Source of the DNA: Cyathus striatus
Taxonomy: Eukaryota > Basidiomycota > Agaricomycetes > Agaricales > Nidulariaceae
Length of the DNA: 64,000 nt
Direction of reading: 5' to 3'
NCBI GenBank assembly: GCA_025738555.1
Contig: JAOVFP010000018.1
Location: 1,860,001 to 1,924,000, forward strand
How positions within the stretch are numbered: the stretch's first letter is position 1; each line of letters opens with the position of its first letter. The notes under the pieces were generated by a model, which saw only the letters and a program-made list of their open reading frames with translations, was not told where the DNA came from and ran no database searches. Below, piece after piece: positions 33,720 to 45,133 of the stretch. Both the position numbers and the translations under genes were made by a program.

Positions 33720-33992
33720 ATGTCGCTCATCATATGCTATTGCTCTTCCTGCATAGACCGCTCCCCTGATGAAAAGGGGTTGTCATACTGGACAGTCATA
33801 ACACATATAAAATTGGACAGGGATAGACTTGATAGTAGATTGCAGATACTACCCGACCATCCCAATAGTGGTACCAAAGATCAACTTGCAAAATATTATG
33901 AAAATTGTATTTTTAAAACTCAGGACAGTCTTGATAACTCAAGTCCAGCTAATGATGCTTTAAACTTGGAATCTGCTATGAGTATGCACTAA
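33720..33992 (+). pseudogene. possible N-terminal fragment of a CACTA (Tnp2-type) transposase
   Basis: A frame of about 90 codons from ATG 33,720 begins MSLIICYCSSCIDRSPDEKG. A short cysteine-containing start followed by a Lys/Arg/Asp-rich stretch is what fungal Tnp2-class transposases often show at their N-terminus. The frame stops at 33,992, just before the inverted terminus-like repeat at 34,012. No catalytic part is present nearby in this orientation. The assignment rests on style rather than a diagnostic motif. Confidence 0.3.
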
Positions 33993-34011
33993 TTCACTAT
34001 TCATGAATTTA

Positions 34012-34165
34012 ATTCCCGCTACCTTTTAAGGTAGTTGGGTATTAGGGACGTTTGGGCCACCGGATATGGTAATTTGAGGATCTTGGATAAGATCTCAACC
34101 TGATTGGCTAAAGCTCTTTGTGACGTGTGTAATAGTGGCTGACAAAGCACCTACAGTAGTACTGA
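34012..34165 (-). repeat. dispersed repeat with GGTAGTGGGAAT end, copy 2 (inverted)
   Basis: Starts ATTCCCGCTACCTTTTAAGG and continues as the inverse of the 32,560-32,697 repeat, including TGATTGGCTAAAGCTC for its AGCCAATCA part. About 70 percent similar by eye. Confidence 0.55.
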
Positions 34166-34699
34166 TTTTTCCTAATCTCCTTAACCCCTTACATGGCATG
34201 CCGTGCCCATCTTCTTCCATTCATCCTGACTTGTTCACCTTAGTCTGTTGGTTCAATACCTCTGAGTGAACCTACACTGCAGAATTTGACTCATCAAAGT
34301 TATCATATATCTGAAGATGTTCCAAATTGAACTAACTGATCTGTGGGCCATGTGTTCGACTTGCATCTACGATCTCTGCTCAATATACAATATTCCCTCC
34401 TGCTACTCTCTGCTCACTCTGGCTGTCCCATAATCGAACCATACTCTAGCTTTCAGAGTGCACCGTTATGTATTGGCACCCAACTCCGAGGAGTGACTCA
34501 ATGTGTCAAGACCTCTCTGGCACTGCTAACAACACAAGACCCAGAATTACACACAAATGCAACATCACCCTCCCAAAACTCGACACTTCAAATTTATGAC
34601 CTGTTCATTCATTGCATTTCAAGTTACATAAGATATCTTTTCTATTCATTAATCTGAGGCTGTCATTTACAGGCTTACAAGATTTCCAGTTGAGGCTGA

Positions 34700-34790
34700 T
34701 TTCTTTTGAGTGAAATCGAGTGACGTTCGAGTTGCAATCGAGTAGCATTCAAGTTGCAATCGAGTGACAATTCGAGATTCAAGTAACAAA
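34700..34790 (+). repeat. GAGTGAC/GAGTAGC minisatellite
   Basis: Short irregular repeats (TTCAAGTTGCAATCGAGT). The same motif family recurs at 36,480-36,680 and 36,840-36,925. Confidence 0.55.
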
Positions 34791-34839
34791 AAAAAATTAA
34801 GTCCATAATGATGCATATTTAATACATTTCTTGTAAGTA

Positions 34840-35501
34840 CAGTGTTGGTCCACTCCTTGAGACACCTAATTGAGATTGGCATGTATAGCTTCACCTAAAG
34901 TGTTTCTGTTAAATCTAAGTACATTTTCATAATACAGGGTATATTGGGAGTAATTATACCAATTTTTGTGGTGGTTTTATAAGTAGCTATGTAAATGCAA
35001 TAGAGATTAAAGGAGGGGATAGGTTTTCAGGCAAATTCACTCCTTGAGACAGTTCAGTCACAGGCGTGACCCACCCTTGTCAGAGGTGATTTGGCAGAGA
35101 CAGCATGACAGGGATCAACAAAATATGATGGAAGGCCTGTCACGCAGACACATTCTTGTGCACATTTTGTTGTTGGATTTTTTATGCCACAATGTGCTGC
35201 TCAATGAGGATGAAATTTACTACACATATTCCTCCATTGGGTGTCATTATGCCAACATTTATTTGGACATAAAACCTCAATGTGGAAACAAACTTATTGG
35301 CTGCAACAATTGTCTTAAGTTAGTCATAGCATCTCATTCTGCATCATTTGCTCAATATCTCAACAACCCTTCCGCAGAAATATTTCAGATTTAATTTTAG
35401 AGGAGTTCATGCATACTAAAATGCATATGTAAAATATGGTGATGATTGAAGTACTGAGGCAGGCAGGAGGATGAAGTGTCTCAAGGAGTGGACCAACACT
35501 G
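34840..35501. mobile_element. TA-flanked MITE, 662 bp
   Basis: GTACAGTGTTGGTCCACTCC at 34,837 and its exact inverse ending at 35,504 form a perfect 29-bp inverted repeat. Taking TA (34,838-34,839 and 35,502-35,503) as the duplicated target leaves ends beginning CAGTGTTGGTCCAC, as in Tc1/mariner-type elements. A 116-codon frame inside (35,044-35,394) has no recognisable domain. Confidence 0.65.
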
Positions 35502-36169
35502 TACTCTACACTACTCTCATATCTCCCCTCTATCCCACCCCCACCCACCATTTCCTTCAATGTTCTCGCATTGTTCAAAATTTCCCACACATCTTCTCAC
35601 CTTTGTCCATGTTTGCAATTGCTGTCATTGACATCCATCAATGCCATCAAACTCACTTCCTCAAGGCCACCACACATATTGATAGGTGATGTGTTGATGG
35701 GCGCCCTTCCTTATCATCATCCTCAACAGTGAGCAAGTAATTTCGCATTTTTTCACTCAATATTTACTATTTTCTCCTGAATCTTTTTGTAACATCTTTT
35801 ATATATTTTTCTTTATATAGTAGACTGTACCTTAGGTACTATATGTATGGGTAATTTTATGAAAATGCGAAATAATTCAAATTTTAACTGTAGAATAATT
35901 AAAACTTTTGTACAATGAATCTTACAATTATATTTTATGAAGCATAGATACCATTAAATGACTATAAACTTAAGGGAAAGTCCAATAAATAAATAATATG
36001 TGCGTGGGAAAATGAATGCGGGGGGGCGGGGAATGATGAATTGATGAAATGATGAAGCATGGGAAAATCATAAGTGACAGCAGGCAATGCTAAAGTGCAT
36101 GGGAAATGTTGAGGGCAAGTATTTAATAAAGGAAATACCGTGGGAATTTTTGAGAAGGGCAGGAAGAGG

Positions 36170-36450
36170 TGAGTGGGAACTGAATATAATAAGTGGAGGT
36201 GTGGGAAATGATGAGCGGGAAGGTTGTCATGCAGCGCATGGATAAGCGGAGGCGTGGGAAACAACGAGTGGGAAGATTGGCATCCATCACAAATGATAAG
36301 CGGAGGCGTGGGAAACAACAAGCGGTGAGGTTGACATCAATCAAGCAATATAATAGTTAAGTGGAGGCATGGGAAACAATGAGCAGGACATTACTGAACA
36401 TAGCTGATAAGCGGAGGCGCAGGAAATTTTGAGTGGGAGGGCGGATGAGA
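36170..36450 (+). repeat. minisatellite of about 60 bp, four to five units
   Basis: Units contain GATAAGCGGAGGCGTGGGAA and GAGCGGGAAGGTTG-like text. Unlike its surroundings it keeps several CG sites. Confidence 0.6.
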
Positions 36451-36479
36451 GCAAAGTACAAGAAGTACAATTAAATTTA

Positions 36480-36925
36480 TAATTAAGTGAGTTAAGCAAA
36501 TTCAAGTGACAGTCCAGAAATTCAAGTGACACATTTGAGTGAAAATTCAAGTAACATTTAAGTTGCATTCGAGTAGCATTCAAGTTGCATTCGAGTAGTA
36601 TTCAAGTGACATTTTATTCGAGTGACAATTCAAGATTTGAGTGAAATTTGAGTGACATTTGAGTGACATATGTAACAGTGAGAAAAATATTATACTATTA
36701 CTAGCTCATTTATTGCGCTTTTTACTCTATTTTTTCAGTTTAATACATTGTTTATTAGGTACATAATAGTAAGATAACCATTTATTTACTGGAGTAGCAA
36801 ACAAGTACATAAATCATGTAATTAGGCCACTGAAATTAAGCAAGATATTTAAGTGAGCAAAAATCAAGTGACATTTGAGTGACATTTGAGTAACATTTGA
36901 GTAACATTCAAGTGACACTCAACTC
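36480..36925 (+). repeat. GAGTGACATT minisatellite, two blocks
   Basis: About 11-bp repeats (TTCAAGTGACA, TTCGAGTAGCA, TTTGAGTGACA) in 36,480-36,680 and again in 36,840-36,925, separated by AT-rich sequence. Alternating CAAG and CGAG suggests decay of a TTCGAGTGACA unit. Confidence 0.6.
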
Positions 36926-36929
36926 CTGT

Positions 36930-39660
36930 AGGCCTGTCGTTTACTACTGTTCCAAAGTATTTTGGTTTAATTATCTGGACTCAGTATGTATCTCTTGTTG
37001 TATTTTCTCTACAGCTATCTCATCGAGCTTTTACTGTCTCATATTCAAACCTAAAGTTTCTTACACAGTCTTAATTTTTTCTCCACACTATTCTCAATTT
37101 CCATGCTCTCGCTACCACTCATTTCACTGGAACTTCATTTCAAAGTTCTGATGCGCTGAATTTGTGATTTGTATTTAAATAGTACTAATATATATTGTAA
37201 TACTCAAATAATCATCGCAAACCACAGGCTTTAAGTTCAAGGGAGAGAAAACACAGATAATGTATAAACTAGTATAAAGGTAGGAAACTATAGATTAAAT
37301 ATTCTTTCTAATCCGAAATTACTAGGTCCAAATACTGTTCAGGTTCATTTCTATTCCAATTTATTACACTCCAAGAGTGGAAGAAGCCTAGGATTTCTCC
37401 CAGGGTGCTTGCTTTTCCTCCTCATTCCTGTCCTCCTTATATATCTTTTTACAAATAAAACTGTACAGTACCTATATATGGAAAGGAACTACTCTAGACT
37501 ACTCTATATGACGACATAATGATATTTCTAACATATTGACCATGCGAGAGCAACCATACATGTGGAATTCCATGTGGTAGATTAAAGCAGCGGGATATTC
37601 TCGGAGTACAAGTACAAAGTCACATGACTTGTTCCGGGCTATGCGTAACCGCAATAACCGGTTCGGAGATAACGGTTCTAACGCCTCGCGTTTGATCACG
37701 TGACAGGAACGCGCGGGATGCATTCCCTTAGGTTTAATCAAGTACTGGGTGCTTGTACATAGTCTTTTGGACTCTAGTAATTAGATAACACACATCTTGT
37801 ATTATTCCTTTAATATATATCAAATAGATATTTCTGCTGGCAGTGCAGGACTCAACCCCAGCTCTCAGATGTCCCATTCCCTTAGTAATATATTCAAAAT
37901 AGAACATTTTGATTGGCAACTTGGGACTTGCCCCAACCCTTGTACTCATGATGTGTATTACTAATACTAAGTTCTAATATTATATGACAAATAGAGAGAT
38001 TTAACCATTAAATAGTTTTAAGGTGTATCAGTTCAAAGTTCATTCTTTCAATATGTTCCAAACTGTCACCTTCCTGTTCTTTTAACTTGGTCGTTTTCAC
38101 CTCAGAACACCCATGTCGAACGGATGCATCGACTCCATGCTTGTAATTAGTTTTTTTTTTTACGTGCACCCAGCTGATCCAATACCTCTTCAATGAAACG
38201 GGTGCCATTGATCTTCTAGTAGAACATTGCATAGTCCAGACCTCCACCCTATACACAAGTGTGTCCCAAATCATACCTCAAGGCTGTGTGCATACAGTAC
38301 CTATACTTGTATTTAAGGACAAGACTATGTATATGAACATCAATGTACCACCCCATCGCACAGCAGAGGCTATCGAGCTGTCATCCTTCACCTCATCTGC
38401 ACAGTACCATCCAATGCTCTCACAAATGGACCAAAGTTCTCCCAATGCTTTATGAATTATCACTCTAATCAGCAACATAAGCATTCGAATATGGACATGT
38501 GAAGTTAGAGATTGCAGAACTAGCTCACAAACTGAAGATCTCAAGTCTGGACATCAGTGTCTTAACATCCCATCTTTTTCTAGTACCCATCATCATTACA
38601 TTTCCCACTTTTATTCATATCAAATTTATCTCTCTTCATGTTTTATATACTAAATCCCCTAGCTAGCTCTCTTTGAATCACTTGTCTAGTCTCTATCACT
38701 CTCTTGGCTTTAAGAAAGCTTTATTCGCCATTTTTAGATATATACTCTGTACTCTTTTGCTATATAAACAGTGTATCTAGGCCTCTGTTAACCCAGTGAA
38801 TTTCCCCCCGTTGTTCTACCTTGTCCCCAGCCCTTACTTCCATACATCTTCGTTGTTGCTATTGCTCTCTATTGCTCTCTGATCTCATGACAAATTTGAA
38901 ATTACACTCATTTAGAAATGTCCCAAAAATTTGTCTCAAAGTTCTGACTCTCGTTGTGTTGTCATTCCTTTCATTTATGTTCCACACTTTCTACAACCTC
39001 AGGGCCTTAACACTGGAAGATCGCATTCCTTTGATGGGGAACCTTCAACCACACATTCACCTTGCATTCACCCCTTCAAAACCTACCTCCCCTTTCCCAT
39101 GAACAAGATGTTCAATGCTACACAATAGCTTCAAGATCTATTCCGAATTCAAGATCACCATGCACACTGCTCATAACTCAGTGATCCTAGCAAGTAAAGA
39201 TGTATGCATTGAGGTTTTTGATTCGGGTCCTTGGATATTCGACACCTGGGGTTGCTGTGGGAGCTCAGTTAGGTTATGTCACATGCGATGATATGTTCAA
39301 CAGTATTGTTGCACCTGTTTCCATTACTAGCACCACAACTATCCCTGCTGTCTCTCTGGGAACATACAAATATTACACCACACACTGACAACCCATGAGT
39401 TGGAGTCCTGATGGTCAACTTGTTGCATTTAAAATAAAGATCTATGTCAGATTAATGTCAAAATATGTGATGATGGTTTACTTTGTGAGGACCTACTTGA
39501 CATGGCTCTGAAATAATTGCAATTCATCATATGTCTGATAGATTTGTATTTCAGTATTTGGCATACAAAGAATCACCAAGGTAGTGGGCTGTGCTGCTTG
39601 TCGGCCCTATTCTTTATTTTATGTAGGTGTGTATGTTACAGATATTGATATTTATCCATC
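36930..39660. other. anonymous repeat-rich stretch
   Basis: No gene, intron series or domain supported. It includes the dispersed repeat at 37,836 and a less CpG-depleted patch at 37,600-37,730 (GTAACCGCAATAACCGGTTC). Confidence 0.3.
37836..37985 (+). repeat. dispersed repeat CTGGCAGTGCAGGACTCAAC, copy 1
   Basis: Two related half-units (GCAGTGCAGGACTCAACCCC, then a half containing CTTGGGACTTGCCCCAACC), ending TATTACTAATACTA. A second copy with the same layout is at 55,216-55,360, and a fragment (GGCAGCTCGGGTCTCACTCC) is near 22,852. Confidence 0.6.
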
Positions 39661-39680
39661 TCATTCCAACAATACAAATC

Positions 39681-40075
39681 AGTTGTCACAGTTGTCGCAG
39701 TTGTCACAGTTGTCACAGTTGTCGCAGTTGTCACAGTTGTCCCACAGTGTCACACATGTCGCAGTCGTCACAGTCGTCACGTCGTCGTAGTTGTCACACT
39801 AGTCACACTTGTCGCAGTCGTCACACTTATCACAACTGTGACGACTGCAATGACTGTGACAAGTGTGACAACTACGACGACATGACGACTGTGACGACTG
39901 CGATATGTGTGACACTGTGGGGCAGCTGTGACGACTGTGACAACTGTGACAACTGCGACAACTGTGACACTATGGGACATAAGTGACAACTGTGACAACT
40001 GCAACAACTGCAACAAGTGTGACACTATGGGACATAAGTGACAACTGTGACACTGTGACACTGTGGGACAAGTGT
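39681..40075. repeat. large palindrome built of a 9-bp repeat
   Basis: The left half is TTGTCACAG/TTGTCGCAG repeats; from about 39,838 the DNA continues as the inverse (CTGTGACAA). The match goes beyond the simple unit: CCCACAGTGTCACACATGTC at 39,740 has its near-exact inverse at about 39,908-39,927, in the same position relative to the centre. The right half also has two copies of GTGACACTATGGGACATAAG. Such a structure can extrude a long hairpin. Any reading frame here is low-complexity artefact. Confidence 0.8.
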
Positions 40076-40430
40076 GATGACCATGACATATGTCACAATG
40101 CCACTGTGACTAAGATCTTGCTAAGATCTCTTAGATAAGAACCTTGTGACATATGTCACAAAGATGAGACAATGGTAGACAAAGCTCATTGTGACTACCC
40201 AAATAAATATTTCTTTGTTATTTCATAGATGAAAAACCTTTGAAATATTGAATAATGGATTTCAAAGAAAATGGGGATCCAGGTTTCAATATTTCTTTGT
40301 TATTGTGACTTTCAAATATGTGAGAAATATTGTATGTGAATTGTAAGAGTATTACAAAGCGAAATAATGATGTAATATAAAGAATATTTCCACAATATTT
40401 CAAAGCTATTTCACATTGAAATATTGAGGT

Positions 40431-42893
40431 GTGCACGCAGTGGCAGTTCTTCAGCATGCAACCCAGATGGAGGTTTATTCATTGTATTGTATGCACAAAC
40501 TTGCACAAGATTTAACTTCATTTTATTCCACAAAGAAAGATATGTGCCCTCAAAGTTGTATTGCATATACTGGTATATACAAAGATATGACAACATGCCC
40601 ATATGTCCATAAGAAACATGGAAAATGTAATGAAGCTCGCTTTCAGTTATCTCCATCTGGGAAACAAATACCAAGAGCCCAGGTCTCCATACTACTGGTT
40701 AAAGAAACCATAAGAGCTATGTTCAGTAATACAGAAACTTCTGAAGCACTAAGATATTGTGATACATGTTTGAAGGAATCATTGCATCTGGTTGGATCTG
40801 CATTATACTCAGACTATGCGAACTCTGGGATTCACAATATACAATATAATCAATTGGGCTTATTCAAAGACCAAAGAGACATTGCTTTAGCACTGTCAAC
40901 AGATGGTGCTCAGCTGACAATGAAGAAGCAATCAAACACATAGGTGTTAATATTAATTATATTGAATTTGCCACCTGATATGCGCTATAAATCAAACAAC
41001 ATTATTATAAATCTAGCTATTCCAGGTCCAAATTCCCCTGGAGATATCGAGTCATTTCTATGGCCATTATTTGAGGAAATGGTAGAAGGAAGTGAAGGAA
41101 TTTGGATGCAAGATGCGGTACATGAACCTTCCTATTTTATAAATAGGATGTATATATCTATGATACTAGGGGATATGCTTGGATCAGCAAAAGTTAATGG
41201 TATGGCTGGCCATTCTGCTCTTTATGGAGACAGGTTTTCCACTGTTCAAGGTGCGAGAAGTAGTACAACACCAGGATCTAAAGCACAGTACTATCCAACT
41301 GTTGCACCAGAAAATGATATATATAATCCTACTCGTCCTGCATTAATTGATCTTAAGAATATACCAATGCGAACTCACAGTCAGTACTGGGAAACAATCG
41401 AAAAGTTATCTAATACAAACCTAACAAAGACTCAAAGAATTGCTATTGTAAAGTCCACAGGTGTATCAAGACTACTGCTTTGTGCTACAAGTAAAGCCTT
41501 CCTGCACCCAAGTGCATCACCCATCGATCCATTTCATCTGTACTATGAAAATATTATGACATTCATATGGGACTTATGGGTTAGCTTGAGTAGCCCATCG
41601 GAGATAATACACCTATCAGACAGTAAGGCACGTAAATTTGGAGAATACATACAAAATGCAAATAAGACACTTCCTCCAGCATTTTGTGGCGCAATTAGAG
41701 ATCCCTATTTGAAGAGACAAAGTCAGTACAAAATTTACGAATGGATGGCCTTACTACACTGGTATATCATTCCCATTGCAATAGAACTCCAATTTAATCC
41801 ATCAGTACTTGAAAACTTTGCAAGGTTCGCATATATTGTGGAATATACAATGACAGTACAAGCCAGAACAGATGCTGATCTGAACAATCTTCATATAACT
41901 ATCAAAGAATATCTCATAGATTCTCAAAGACTATATATTGTAAATAATGCTACAAAGATTAATCGTGCAAGATTGTGTATTTTCCAGCTGATCCATGTTC
42001 CTCAACATATTCGTTGGAATGGATCAATTCGATTGGGATCCCAAGCTACAATGGAGAGGACACTTGGACACTTAGGCCACAAAATTCGCTCTCGAAAATC
42101 ACCATTTACTAACCTAGCCAACATCATATACGAAATCGAGTTACAGTGTATTTTATCACTTCTCTATCCAGAAGTTGATCTGGATAACTATAAGCATAAC
42201 TCAGATAAAACTATGGCTGCATCACTTAACATTGAAAAACGATATCTCACGCAAAGGCTTTTGATAACTAATCATGAGCTGATGTCTAATAACGATACAA
42301 AAAACCAAATATCCATGCTGACAGATTGGTATCTCAAGCACACTTTGCTTGATGATAAAGATAATATTGAGAAGTTCATGCGCTGGGGCTGCCTGCATTT
42401 ACCAAATGGCCAAACACTGAGAAGTATTGCCAGTGAGTCAAAAGGAAACCCTCCTGCGAGGTGCTACAGATGGTTTGAGGTAAAACAATCATAATATTGT
42501 GTATTTTCAACATAATAACCTTCTACATATTCATAGGTGACTATTGTACTGGAAAATGGAACCCACATCTCTATTTTTGGAGAAGCTCTCGCATTCTATC
42601 AAGTCAAATTAATTAACTCAAATGACCCCATTAAGTCAGAAGGGTTCTTATTATACAGACCAATTGAATCCGTGAAAAAAGTACTGCGAATTGCACTGTC
42701 TGGAATATGGAGCAGCCAAGATTGTGTAAAGATATTGGATATACAAACCATTCAGGCAATTGTTGGGATTTGGGAAGGTCCAGTAACAGAGTCTGTGTAC
42801 ATTCTTAGAAAACATCCAACACTAGAGGTGCTTACCACCAAAGAAAGAGGAATTAGTGAAGGATTTGATGATGAAGCGAATGAAGAAGAGTAG
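40431..42893 (+). pseudogene. CACTA-superfamily transposase (Tnp2 type) with one amber codon
   Basis: The frame is open from 40,431 to 42,479 except for a single TAG at 40,941-40,943. Before it: CPQSCIAYTGIYKDMTTCPY and a TSEALRYCDTC segment. Around the stop: ALALSTDGAQLT, then after the stop ILNLPPDMRYK and LAIPGPNSPGDIESFLWPL, the signature of Tnp2 proteins. The context suggests TGG (Trp) changed to TAG. An intron at 42,480-42,536 (57 bp, GTAAAA..CATAG, phase 0) joins WFE to VTIVLENG and extends the frame to TAG at 42,891-42,893. No N-terminus is seen upstream of the palindrome, so the gene is also probably 5'-truncated. The C-terminal part has RLGSQATMERTLGHLGHKIR and ends acidic. Its role would be transposition of a CACTA element whose termini I could not identify. 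Confidence 0.8.
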
Positions 42894-43109
42894 AGAAATG
42901 GTACTTAATAAATTATTCACATTACGAGCTGTAATTGATTCATCACTGTTCAATATTTTAACATGGTTCGCAAGATTTAGAAAAGGTATAATACACATGA
43001 TATCTGTATGACTTTTACATGATTTATGCGTGCCCCACCCATGAGTTACCAATAGGTGGTATTTTAGAGTTCACACCGACCACCACATATGTCTACACAT
43101 GCCTAGTGC

Positions 43110-44096
43110 ATGACGAAAAGCACTATTGCCGTGACCAGGGCATGCTCCATCATATGTTGCATGTTTTTTTTCGTTTTTACTGAGGATAACAGCTGGCCCG
43201 AATTTCAGAACCGCAATGGGTATTGTCGAGAACTGATGGCTGTCGCTGTACAGCACAATATCAATACAATTGACAGTACCATCTTACATGATATTGAGGC
43301 TCGACTTAAGCATGATAACAATTTCTGTATTAAGCTCAGCAATGTGGTGAGAGGATAGCATTCAATTTCGGTTTACAGATTTTATTCTTAACATTTTGTA
43401 GGCTTTGGATCGCATGGCCATGACATGCAGTCCAGTTAAGCTTCAAGCTAGCGCTCAAATAGCTGTCTACCAGATAGGAACAGGTAGAACTTGCGAGCAG
43501 CGTGTTACCAGCCTTTTTGAAGAAGATGGGTTGTATATCTTTCCAGGTGAATGGGGCAGCGGATTGGTAAGTCATTGAGTATATTTTTATGTTGAGCTCA
43601 TCTTGTTACTTATAGCAATGGGTTCCCAAGCCAACTGAACCATATCTCAATACTGCCATCTCGGAGACTTTGAAAGTGAGCTTCTTTCAGTTGTGTTCGT
43701 CAAATGGCCACCAGGCAGTCGTCAAGTATAATGAGGAGATGGGCAATGTTGCTGAACCCGAGCTTCCTATCACAATGGTTGTACTTGGAGCTACGGCGGT
43801 AAGTATTAATCAGATTTATTTTGTTACATTATACAATGCTGACATATTTCCAGGTCTGTGCTGCTATTTTGGAGTGGAAAGACGGTATCAGAAACCCAAA
43901 ACCATTCGACGGCAATCTTTACGCAAAGGTCTATCAAGAGCATATAGCGACCATCAAAGCTATGCAGAGCGGTCATCCAAAAGCATTTCATTTTATTATG
44001 CATGAACTTTATCGTCATGTCAGGTGAGTTTTATTTATATCTTGTAATGAATTTGAATTGATTTCCCCTTGTAGTGGGCAGCCAATTGGTGTTTAA
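43110..44096 (+). CDS. DUF6532-like protein, five exons, about 258 aa
   Basis: Exons 43,110-43,346, 43,402-43,566, 43,616-43,798, 43,854-44,023 and 44,075-44,096. The introns (55, 49, 55 and 51 bp) all have GT..AG ends and keep one frame to TAA. The protein contains WPEFQNRNGYCRELM, an RMAMTCSPVKLQA helix, YIFPGEWGSG, WVPKPTEPYLN and AAILEWKDGIRNPKPFDGNL, and ends HELYRHVSGQPIGV. The pattern of a YIFPG-type block, then KPTxPYLN, then AILEW and a terminal HxLY helix is what I know from DUF6532, a family found in basidiomycetes and often multi-copy; its biochemical role is not known. The first about 25 codons are hydrophobic and may not be the true start; an upstream exon could be missing. No damage seen in the exons. 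Confidence 0.7.
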
Positions 44097-44690
44097 CAGA
44101 AGGGTGAGAGGCGGCTCAATCGAGTGATGGATCTTAGTATATATTAGGCTACTTGACACTTACTGTTCATACATACAAATTGTTATAAACCATTGCAATA
44201 TAACGTGCTTGACTAATGTAAACTTGAATCTTCAAATATCACTTATTCCAACGTTATATGCCTCTAATAAAAAGTAATGTAATCTAATATGTGTACAACA
44301 TGTTGGTTATATCGACTAATCCATTCCTTTATAATGCTATATTGATGTTATTCTTGCAAATATGTCGAAATAAGGTAGATTAAGTTAGGAATAAGGTGAA
44401 TTTAGGAAAAATAAGTAGGGGCCTATCCTAATTTGCCTAAAACGCCTTATATACCTTAATTTTGCTTAATTTTGCTTTAAATCGCTTTAAATACCTTATA
44501 TATACTTTATTGTGCTTATTTATGCTAATCATGTATGTGAGGTATTTCCTGATGCCAGGTGCTCGTTGCGGTAATTTGTGCGGAACGCCCAGATCTATCG
44601 GGTACACACGTCAATGTAATGTGTAGTTTACTGTTACTTATGTAAGTACATACACTGTAACTATACATAACGTTCCCACTGTAATTACAG

Positions 44691-45133
44691 TGGATTATTA
44701 TAAAGATCACCCTATCTAGTGCGTTGGCGCAGAGGGGTGTTGATAAGATTGCGGGGTGGTTAACATTCAAGAAGCAGGGTAACGTTACATCGTACGTTGC
44801 CTTTTTCTCGCTGTTGCTTTTGCTGACATATCTTGCAGGCATAATATTACTCGGATAGTGTCTTTCGCCATGAAAGCAGCATACAAGGTCTTGTATACTG
44901 AGCTGACAGTCTATTGTGTCGAGTCGTTGGATACACCCAAACGGTTGTTTAAGGCGCATGTGGACCTGTTGATGCAAGTCTTCGGTGCGATGCATCAGAT
45001 TCAGAAGGAGGATCTTTTTCTTGGTGAGTTTATGTTGGGGGATTTAGACGGACTGTTTTCCGCAGTCATTGGAACGTTGCGATCCCCCAATTGCACTCAC
45101 GTATTCACATCTCCCAAGAAGGACCAGCCGTAG
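44691..45133 (+). CDS. gene of unknown function, last three exons
   Basis: Exons 44,691-44,791, 44,839-45,023 and 45,066-45,133 join in one frame through a GTACGT..TTGCAG intron and a GTGAGT..CCGCAG intron, ending in TAG. A TTACAG acceptor precedes the first exon, so more lies upstream, but I cannot find the start. The peptide runs WIIIKITLSSALAQRGVDK, then HNITRIVSFAMKAAYKVLY, then YCVESLDTPKRLFKAHVDLL and ends KKDQP. It is mostly helical, without a motif I recognise. Splice-site quality and balanced composition argue for a real gene. It follows the DUF6532-like gene in the same direction, about 600 bp away. Confidence 0.45.

Noticed and set aside
39627..39986. Cys/His/Ser-rich and Asp/Cys-rich open frames
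   Set aside because: They are translations of the 9-bp repeat and its inverse, with no independent coding signal.
39681..40075. CRISPR-like spacing of short repeats
   Set aside because: The unit is a 9-bp simple repeat with no unique spacers, and the genome is eukaryotic.
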